Below are positions 55,701 to 64,000 of a stretch of 64,000 bases of DNA, piece after piece. The DNA lies in contig NW_002060951.1 of assembly GCF_000150275.1 (NCBI RefSeq), positions 1,498,297 through 1,562,296 of the forward strand, given 5' to 3'. The stretch is from Trichoplax adhaerens (Eukaryota; Placozoa; Uniplacotomia; Trichoplacea; Trichoplacidae). Position 1 is the first letter of the stretch; each line of letters begins with the position of its first letter. The notes beneath the pieces were generated by a model, which ran no database searches, was not told where the DNA came from, and saw only the letters and a list, made by a program, of their open reading frames with translations. Made by a program: the position numbers and the translations under genes.

Positions 55701-56550
55701 GCTAACAAGGTCTGGATGGTGCTGGCAATAATCGTTACTACTATTACAATCAATAATCCAAGTTAACATTATCAAAATTTGACATTGATGTCTTATGCTA
55801 TCTCGAGTCCGTTTTACATGTTGAAGTTGGCATGGAGTACAGTACAAGGTGACAAAGCTATGTTCTAACTCCATGACCATGGCTTTGCAATACTATCTAG
55901 ACTAGTTGTTGTATGATAGGCAGAAGAATAGACAGATTATGGTCAAGATATACGGTGTAATCCTTTTTGGCGTAGACTTGGATAGCTTTAATTCATGTTA
56001 CTTTTCAATTTTTGTATTGATTTAATTCAAAATATTGTTGTACTGTACAAGTATGCAATGCTTGCTTGCATCGATCGGAGGTATTTGTATTAGTGTACTT
56101 TCTACTTCCTCTCCTACCCTATTGATCGTGTAAGACTGTCATGATGAACATGATTGCATGCATCAATCGGAAGCTCGCTAACATGAGTAGTGACTACTGC
56201 TGTAGTTTGGTAGAAATATGATCAACAGCCAGGCAAGATTGATCAAAGCTGAAAGTTAACCTTTAATAACAATTCTCCATGGCAACTCATCACTGTACAT
56301 TACTAGAATGGAGTCGACTTTGACTGGTTGGTCAAAACAAGCTTTAAATTATGAAGTTGCTATGACTATACCTTGAAAAGCAGTCCACAAACAATGATTA
56401 TACAGACAACCGATAGGATATCGGCATGATTTTCGATTACAAAATCATGACTTAAGACTGGAGGGCTTGCTTTACTGCTTTTCTTATGCAGACGCGGTGG
56501 CGGCATTTTCAACGTGCACTCGTAAGTCAAGCTGAAGCAGGCGACGATGG
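52710..56550. other. TRAM 5' region and intergenic DNA
   Basis: It should contain the missing TRAM first exon and promoter. A candidate first exon is the minus-strand frame 53598-53789. I see nothing else convincing between 53.9 and 56.5 kb. Palindromic GTAC/TACTGTA motifs recur. Confidence 0.45.
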
Positions 56551-56589
56551 CCAGACAACTACTGTCGGGGTAGGGTACAAGTGGGTAAC

Positions 56590-57037
56590 GACGCTGGTTG
56601 GCCTTTAATAAATGAACTCGCCTACACAGTGACTGTGGTCAGCTGGGGTTATACCGACGCTGGTTGACTTGGTCTTGAAGGTAAATGAGCTTGACTACAC
56701 AGTGACTGTGGTCAGCTGGGGTAGGGTACATACCGACGCTGGTTGACCTGGTCTTGAAGGTAAATGAGCTTGACTACACAGTGACTGTGGTCAGCTGGGG
56801 TAGGGTACATACCGACGCTGGTTGACTTGGTCTTGAAGGTAAATGAGCTTGACTACACAGTGACTGTGGTCAGCTGGGGTAGGGTACATACCGACGCTGG
56901 TTGACTTGGTCTTGAAGGTAAATGAGCTTGACTACACAGTGACTGTGGTCAGCCGGGGTAGGGTACATACCGACGCTGGTTGACCTGGTCTTGAAGGTAA
57001 ATGAGCTTGACTACACAGTGACTGCAGTCAGCTGCGG
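56590..57037. repeat. 79-bp minisatellite, about six copies
   Basis: The marker ACGCTGGTTG starts at 56590, 56657, 56736, 56815, 56894 and 56973. The last four intervals are exactly 79 bp and the first is 67 bp, because the first unit is diverged and the second lost part of the GGGTAGGGTACA block. Inner copies are nearly identical. Each unit contains the perfect palindrome CACAGTGACTGTG. Since 79 is not a multiple of three, every frame meets stops, so the array is not coding. Confidence 0.92.
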
Positions 57038-57120
57038 CCACAAACTCACAATGAGCATGTCCAAATCAGCAACTCCATTGTGTACGGCTTGACCGGGGTT
57101 AGTACCATAAGCATAGTGAC

Positions 57121-57138
57121 GGGGGGGGGGGGGGGGGG
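57121..57138 (+). repeat. Poly-G run of 18
   Basis: An uninterrupted run of 18 G, in an otherwise AT-rich genome, about 85 bp after the minisatellite. It could form a G-quadruplex. Its true length may be uncertain, as homopolymers are error-prone in assemblies. Confidence 0.9.
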
Positions 57139-57139
57139 T

Positions 57140-60060
57140 TTTGAGTGGCTTGGTGAGGACTTATTCCATACTGCACGCAGTACCATCGACGACTAGAAGA
57201 AGACCTGGACAAGACAGACAGACACTGCTGACCTCATCACGTCAAAATAGTGTGCCAAACATCTCGTTATGATAGTACTTTAGTACGGAGATGATAGATT
57301 TTAAAGTGACTGATATTTTTCTAAATTAAGTAAGTAATATTGCATCAAATCTTATCGTCTCTAACGAAAGCTCATGGTGGAATCAGCTAGATAAGATCAT
57401 CAATGTTATTGAAATGATTACCGGTGATTTAGAAAACAAACACGGAAGCTCCATACTAAAAGTACGGTATGTAACCATTATTCGATATTGACGGCCTCAT
57501 TTGCTAGTAAAAGTCCGTCGGTCCGAGGAATTGATCAGTCCAGGTCTTCTAGTCCATGGTATACTGTACAGTGTACAGTACTGTACAGCGTGTTTACATT
57601 CGCTTTAGAGTATAAGAATTCTATTTAAATGCTATTATCAATATTAAAACTGTATAGATTTTATACCAGCATGTAGCTAATGAACTAAAGATTCTATATT
57701 AGTTACTAAAAGTAAATTTTAAATAACACTTGAATCATTATATCTACATAAACTTATGGATTTGCTACAGTACATAGTAAAATCTGCTGCAATACAGGCT
57801 TGGACCACCCACTCTCTGATACTGTACAGTAGACATCGGTGCTCCGACTGGACTTACCATACAGTACATTACGTATTCAAATGTGCTGCGAAAAGCAGAC
57901 AAACCCACTTTTGAATTTATTGATCTCATTTATTTATTTTTTTTTCGTACACTCGTTGAAACTACTCTGCCAATGCATTCTCTCCCTTCTCTCTCAAGGT
58001 TTCGCCTCTTGTTTGTCTGGCTAAACGGTGAACATCGAGGCAGGAAATGACTGTCTACCCATTGTGAGATGTTGATAAGATTCCATATTATACAATGTAC
58101 AGTAAACATCAATATGCTCAGTGTCAAGTGATAATAGAATGTACTACACAGGTATTGATACAGGCCATATATGCCAAACAGGCAATATAGAAAACATTAT
58201 ACTGTATATGATATATATTGTTATCATTGCTTATATGTTATACATGTTGTATATTTAGTATATCTTGAACACAAGATAAATTCGAAACTATGGCGTAAAA
58301 GCAAAGGAAGAGTTTAATATCATATACGTATAATATACTGTATGTACTGTAGATATAAGTAATTGATCATGATCATTTATACCCAAGCTTCAATATCAAC
58401 TTTTCTAATCTAAATCTTACTATTACTCCCTAATATACTGTATGTAACAGTATCTAAATTCGGTAGAGATTGAAAACCTTTTTATGAATTTTTACTACAG
58501 CCTGCATACAATAAGTTGGTATCAGGTATCGATAAGATCGATCAAAACCCTATACTGGTAGTACAGTAGCATACTGTATATTGCAATATTCTCCTTACTA
58601 TCAGTAAGCAAGTACACGAAGCATCACGAGCTATGGGTCTAGTGATCCCCTTAAAATAACCATACAGTACAGTACAATAGACATAAGGGAGATTGCCAGG
58701 AATGCTAACGATGGAATAGTATAATACCGTAATTTGAAATACGGACGGCAAAAAGTAAACGATCACAAATGTTGGAAATTATTACTGGTATTATCACAAA
58801 ATTTTGCTTGAACACTTCAGACTATAGCCGACATGAGGGGATGCCCTGAATAAAGTTCTTTGTTGGTAAAATACGTATCAATTAAATAAAAAGTTCTTAG
58901 ATTTGCTAAATAAAACCATACTAAATGAAGATATTTCTCTCCCAGTGCGGTATTATTCGCTGCAAACTTTAAAAGACTCACGGCGTGTCTTCTTGCATAT
59001 GTGACATGCACTGTGCGTCATATACCAGTATTCAATTCATTTTTTCAAGTGTAGAATTAATAAAATACAAAATGAATATCTAAGATTCTCATTTTTAATC
59101 ACATACAATTCTAAATACATCAGATAATTGCAGTAAATTAATGAATTAATATAACATGCTATTTTATTATCTTTTATTCTATTCTATAAATTAGTATAGA
59201 AACTGTTCAAAAACAAATCCATGGTGTATTAATTGCTTTTCTTTTTTAAATAGTGCCGATGGCATTGTCTATAATCCCAAATATATATATATAGCAATAT
59301 ATGTACAAATACTGAGAGCTACAATATTTCCAATTCGAAAAGGCTATATTAGCTTAATAGCGGTGATATTTCGCTAGTATCGGAAGAGTAGGAGATAGTT
59401 TTCTCAGCATCCGGGGACACTTTTCTGATAAAATAAGGATTTTTAAATAATCAATAATTATTACAAATCAGTACAGAAAATGATAATAATCTATGATTAC
59501 TCCGCTCCTACCGAAAGATGTGATTACGCTGTTTTCTTTCCCAGAGAGTCAAAAATACGATCAGCAGAGCCTTTCGGAGGAAGATAGCAAAAACATATAA
59601 TACTTAAAATCCCTTACACCTTTTTATACATTTCAGATTTATGCTTTCGTAAAATTTAAATGAATAACGCTACGGTAAGGTATTTTCTGGCGCTATGATT
59701 ATACCTGAGCTACGAAAAGAAATCCCAGTACCTACAAAGTACAGAAAATGGTTATCACGTTTTGCTATTTAGAATGGTAATAGTAGTAACAGCATAGTTG
59801 TTTTTTTGATGAAAAAGGAAAGCGTAATGAATGCTGCAACTTAACATGACATAATCAGTAAGCTTGATATTGTATCAGTAATAAATTTTGCTACAGAAAA
59901 TTGAATTTCTGGGAATTTTCAAAATCTTATTTTTCATGCTATAAAATTTTTCTTCCATTAACTTAAATTAAAAACGCTACTTGAAATAAATTACATACTG
60001 ATATGGTCCAATCGAAGGATGAGCTTGCAGAAGTAAAGGCGATGCCACTAATTACAGGAC
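57140..60060. other. Intergenic DNA with palindromic TACTGTACAGTA-type motifs
   Basis: No gene supported. A dense cluster of GTAC-centred palindromes occurs at about 57559-57592 (ATACTGTACAGTGTACAG, then TACTGTACAGC). Others lie near 58198, 58331 and 58558. Confidence 0.5.
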
Positions 60061-60133
60061 CTAATACTTGACTTTAATTAAATTTGCTATGTTATATTCA
60101 TGTTATTGGATGTTGCGTAAATTGGTAAAATTA

Positions 60134-63100
60134 CTAAAATTGCACAAACCCTAGAGCACTGAATGCAGTAAATACTCCAGAAACCACAGAAACTGTGGTA
60201 AAATCGCCGTCACCGGTAGTCACTGCCACTTCATCATCATCACTGCTATAAAACAATTAGAAATGGTATTACTACAAATCATACGGAATATACAATTATT
60301 CCATAATTCACCCTGAATTCATCGTAGCAGAAGCCAGAATATCAGCGTAAGTTGGTGTAAATACCGCTGCAGTCCCTATTCCAGTTATAACAAGTGATGG
60401 AATAATTTGCGCGATAGAGCTAATATTATAAAACAATACTACATATTAGTGATATAGTATTTTTATGCCTCGATAGATTATTACAGCCAACTACAGTTTC
60501 GAATAATAACAAAAATACAAAAATTAATTAGAAAATATACAGCGGAATTTTCAGATATGGAGCGGGTCCAATGAATTGTGACGTTACTCCTATAGTAAAG
60601 CAACCACCAATAACGAACAGTCGATAGCCCTGGAAAGATGATACATTTTTAAAGATAAATTAAGTCAAGGCCACTAAAATGTGTTTCTTCAATGTCTAAA
60701 TCAATGAGTAAATAAAATACGCTCATACAAGATTGTTCTTTAGGGGTGTATTAATACAATTAATTTATTACAATCTAATATGAGTATAAACTAGTCCGAC
60801 AATAGCAAAATCGTATCATATTTTACGTCAATCATACTCGTAGACTCATTCATTACTAACAAAGCGGTCAGATAGGAATCCAAGTACAGGTGAAAATACC
60901 ATATAACTAATGCTTAGTGGAAGGAAAAACAAGCCCACTACCACTGGCGTAAAATGAAACTATAATTGACAAAAGCAAGCGCAAAAAATTTATTCCAATG
61001 GTATATTACAGGCCAAAATGAAGAATTAAGTATTTCGGGTTTATATAAGGCAATTGATGTTATAGTTTCATACCGGTTTGATGTGCAATGCGAAACCTAA
61101 GTCTAATGCACCAAATAGGATATTCAGTAATACCATAGTGCAGGCTTTTAAGGAAATAAATAAGACTAGGCATTAATCAACAATCGCCTTGCATTTCTGT
61201 AAATTCAAACTTTAAATTTTTTAAATTTAATATCTAATGCGCTACTGAAATTCGCATATGATTAAAGATTTTATAACAGCAGACATCATATATATTCTTA
61301 CACATTAAAATCACACGTGGGCAAATTAGTAATTTCTTCATTAGAGCTCCAGGAGCAGACGTACTAGTATCTAAAGCATAGATTATAATTATTCAATACA
61401 CAGAAATAAGTGCTCTCATGCTAATAATAAGTCATACTTAAAACATAAAATTTACATTGCAAATATTAAATACTGTATGCAAGCTCCTCTAGAAGATATA
61501 CTAGATCTAATATTTATACACTATCTATACTTCGATGAAAACTTACGTTTAATTGTAGGTAAGAAGAAAATTGCTGTAAATCCAACTACTAGCATTGTGG
61601 ACCCTATAACAAGAAAGGGTAGTTTAAAACCACCCGCCTAATAAAAAATTGAAATATGTTATTGATGATCGAAAGAACGAAAAGTAACATTTTAATCAAA
61701 TACTACCAATATTATTTAAATTCTTAAACCTGATAAAGCAATCCGCCAACGGTAGGTCCAGCTATGAAGCCTAAAGCTGTAAAGGCTTCTATCACACTCT
61801 AAATTTATTGGATAAAAAATTAAAAAGATTACCATTAATAGATCTTATAAAAAAAGTATGTAAAGTAGTTCAGTCAGCTTCTTTCATCATACCTATTGCT
61901 AAGACAAGAATTATTCTATTATCATAGTTATTGTAAGAACTACAAATTGATTTAGACTAAAAAACAGTGCATGGACATTGTTGTGTCCTCAACGAAACTA
62001 GAAAAAACCTGCTCCTATTTCATTCATATCTCACCGTTGCTGAGGCAATATTTCCACTGAATATCGATGATGTTATTGCTAGGGATGCGGTTTGAAAGCA
62101 TGCAAAACCAGTGCCTTGAATACCTCGGGTAATAAGACAAAATCCAACAAATGCCGCATTATTCAGAATGTGTGGTAAAAACCTAGGAGAACGATGGAAA
62201 GAAGATATACTCTTATGAGATATATTGCTACATGTATAAATTCAGCTAGTTATAGCGAGTAATACCACATACTTTTTTACTTCTATTTTACATCAATGAA
62301 CGACTAAACAATTTTGACTAGATTGAGGCTAGGTACGTAAATTAAATAGCAGATACTCGTAAATTGTAAAGAACTCGATCATAATGTATTTATTAGAAAT
62401 GCTAATTACGGCAATACTAAAGACTTGCTTTATACTATACTGGAATATAGAATAATCTGAAAATTTTTAAAATTCCTCTATTTCATCAAAATACTCGTAC
62501 TATCTTATGCAAGGGTGTGACGATAGAATTTATAATATCTCTTAAAGTAAATTGTATTATAATAGTAGTAATAATGCAGTCCAGTACACATATTGATAAT
62601 AAATATATAATCTACGAATTCAACTCGACAGAAGGCGAATTACAGTACACGATTAACAACTACAACACCGCATCCTACAAACTTACCCAAAGATTACGCT
62701 ACAGCATGATTCAATCAATATGCCAACGCTTAAAACAAACACAACCCCAATATGAGGCATCTTTTAATTGGTGGAGTATGAAATAGAAAAATAAGTAATA
62801 TTTAAAAATTTTGTAATTAATGAAATATCAAGTCTCAATTTTTATACAGTTTATCGAATACGACGATACTAAACAATATAGCACAGTATCTGAAACGATA
62901 CCCCGTACTATTAATATACAGTTACAATTGTTCCTACAGTGCTGAACTACTCTCGATAAGAACAGTTTACACATATAATACAGATTTCGAAGAAATTTAG
63001 AAAGAACTGTAATAGAGATTGTCAGCATCTAAAGAATTAACTCACCATCAACCCACATACGAAAGAAAATAGAAAGTTAGTAGCCGGATATATAGCGAAG

Positions 63101-63141
63101 ATTAAGCCAACTTCAAACTGATTGACATTTCTGTTGTGAGC
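60134..63141 (-). CDS. SLC18B1-like vesicular (polyamine-type) major-facilitator transporter, N-terminus missing
   Basis: Minus-strand exons in gene order: 63141-63046, 62760-62687, 62182-62035, 61798-61730, 61637-61547, 61370-61302, 61144-61074, 60959-60861, 60629-60541, 60419-60312, 60245-60134. All phases fit, giving 341 codons and a stop. Blocks typical of SLC18B1 and vesicular amine transporters are EVGLIFAIYPATNF, FVCGLMMPHIGVVF, LITRGIQGTGFACF, ALGFIAGPTVGGLLYQ followed by AGGFKLPFLVIGS, PRVILM, FSPVLGFLSDRFGYRLFVIGG, FIGPAPYL and ITGIGTAAVFTPTYADIL. It should be a 12-span proton-coupled antiporter; the human relative loads polyamines into vesicles, but substrate is not deducible here. 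TM1 and the cytosolic N-terminus, roughly 60-110 residues, would lie in 63142-64000 or beyond. The last exon has a NAGNAG acceptor. The C-terminus is short, after an acidic SDDDE loop. Confidence 0.88.
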
Positions 63142-63149
63142 CTGAAACC

Positions 63150-64000
63150 GATTACAAGAATAAAATGAATACTATCCAATTTCCTCTTTCACTCGGAATA
63201 TAATCTGATTGTCTTTAACGGGCTATCAATTAACTAATTAATTACATTATACTGTATATATTATATCATATATATTACAGCAACACACAAAATTAGGAAA
63301 TTTGCACACAACTCATTGCTGAAGATAGCATACCAAGGAATTTTAATTAACACAGGATTTACGATTGCTGCTGTCAAAAATAAATTCATTCACGATTGGG
63401 GAGTAAAATAGTCTACGTGATGTAGTATAACATGTCAAACGTTAGCTTAATTATCACTTCAACAATATTGCGTTGCTACAGTTTAAATTGTTAATAATCA
63501 AGTTTTTTGTAATAAGCAATTAATCCAATTGTCGATCTTACATTCTATTGTATCTGTATCACTTGATTTTTAAACATAGACTTCCTATTATTTAATTATA
63601 GTCATTTTCTTTCAATTCAATTCGAAAGAACATCGATTAGTAATTAATTGATTTACTTAACGGCTATCAATATTTAGACAATCAGATTGAGTTCAGAAAT
63701 ATTGTATAATACAACATCAACTACGGTTTACGGGATTACCGTAATAATAACATACAAGTAATACTGCTCACATAACTCAGTTTAATCATGGATTACTATT
63801 TAGTAATTGTCATTACCACAGTTGTGACATAGATAACTTTCCCTATTGAAAATATTGCTAGTTCTTAGTGAAATTATCTTATCAGCTAAATACTTAAGAC
63901 CCGCTCCACACTAGATAAAAATTCTTTTTATTAGCATAAAAGAAATTTTACTACAACTTCATCAGCCTCCTCTAGCTAGTTAATTATGAAGCTCTAGATA
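63150..64000. other. 5' region of the SLC18B1-like gene
   Basis: It should include the missing first exon(s) or the intron before them. A minus-strand frame near 63327-63378 ending IPWYAIFSNE faintly resembles the end of TM1, but it lacks a GT donor in the needed phase 0. I did not accept it. Confidence 0.4.

Noticed and set aside
56590-57037. Minisatellite as a coding repeat on the minus strand
   Set aside because: One unit is open in one frame, but the 79-bp period shifts the frame and the next unit hits a stop.
63327-63378. Possible TM1 exon of the SLC18B1-like gene ending IPWYAIFSNE
   Set aside because: No GT donor at the phase needed to join the exon starting at 63141.

Overview
This is an AT-rich eukaryotic (animal) genomic window with many short GT-AG introns. 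The gene content is metazoan: two class C GPCRs of the GABA-B type, a prostaglandin/alkenal reductase, Elongin A, the ER translocon protein TRAM and an SLC18B1-type vesicular transporter. The tandem GABA-B-like receptors, low GC, compact exons and 100-2500 bp introns fit an early-branching animal. I favour a placozoan (Trichoplax/Hoilungia type), but that is an inference from style and gene content. No prokaryotic, phage or CRISPR features were seen. All exon models below were built by eye from reading frame, splice sites, matching intron phases and family motifs.

Layout. (1) 1-28 kb: two tandem, same-strand GABA-B-receptor-like genes (1186-7565 and 19401-27934). They share the same 14-exon structure and are separated by about 11.8 kb of AT-rich DNA with only one orphan exon-like ORF (17104-17297, minus). 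(2) 28-32 kb: a repeat-rich interval with nested direct repeats, a 245-bp tandem duplication and many short TACTGTA/TACAGTA palindromes. (3) 31991-35087: a complete 9-exon PTGR1-like reductase. (4) 39263-40180: a single-exon gene for a secreted, extremely acidic protein with scattered Trp/Phe-rich modules. (5) 43.0-43.6 kb: a GC-richer island with degenerate TTAGGG repeats, a 129-bp hairpin-bearing tandem repeat and two more hairpins. (6) 44032-48854: a compact Elongin A gene of 12 exons. (7) 50283-52702 (minus): TRAM, 11 exons, first exon(s) not certain. (8) 56.6-57.1 kb: a 79-bp minisatellite followed by an 18-G run. (9) 60134-63141 (minus): 11 exons of an SLC18B1-like major-facilitator transporter whose N-terminal exon(s) lie in the last 0.9 kb or beyond the window.

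The neighbours do not form an obvious pathway. The tandem receptors are a local gene duplication. Reductase, Elongin A and TRAM are housekeeping functions. The receptors, the vesicular-transporter-like gene and the acidic secreted protein could all belong to chemical signalling, but adjacency alone does not show it. The most interesting items are the GABA-B-like pair, which lack canonical GABA-contact and disulfide features and have very short tails, and the unrecognised acidic secreted protein. Also of note are two in-frame NAGNAG acceptors and the structured repeat islands.
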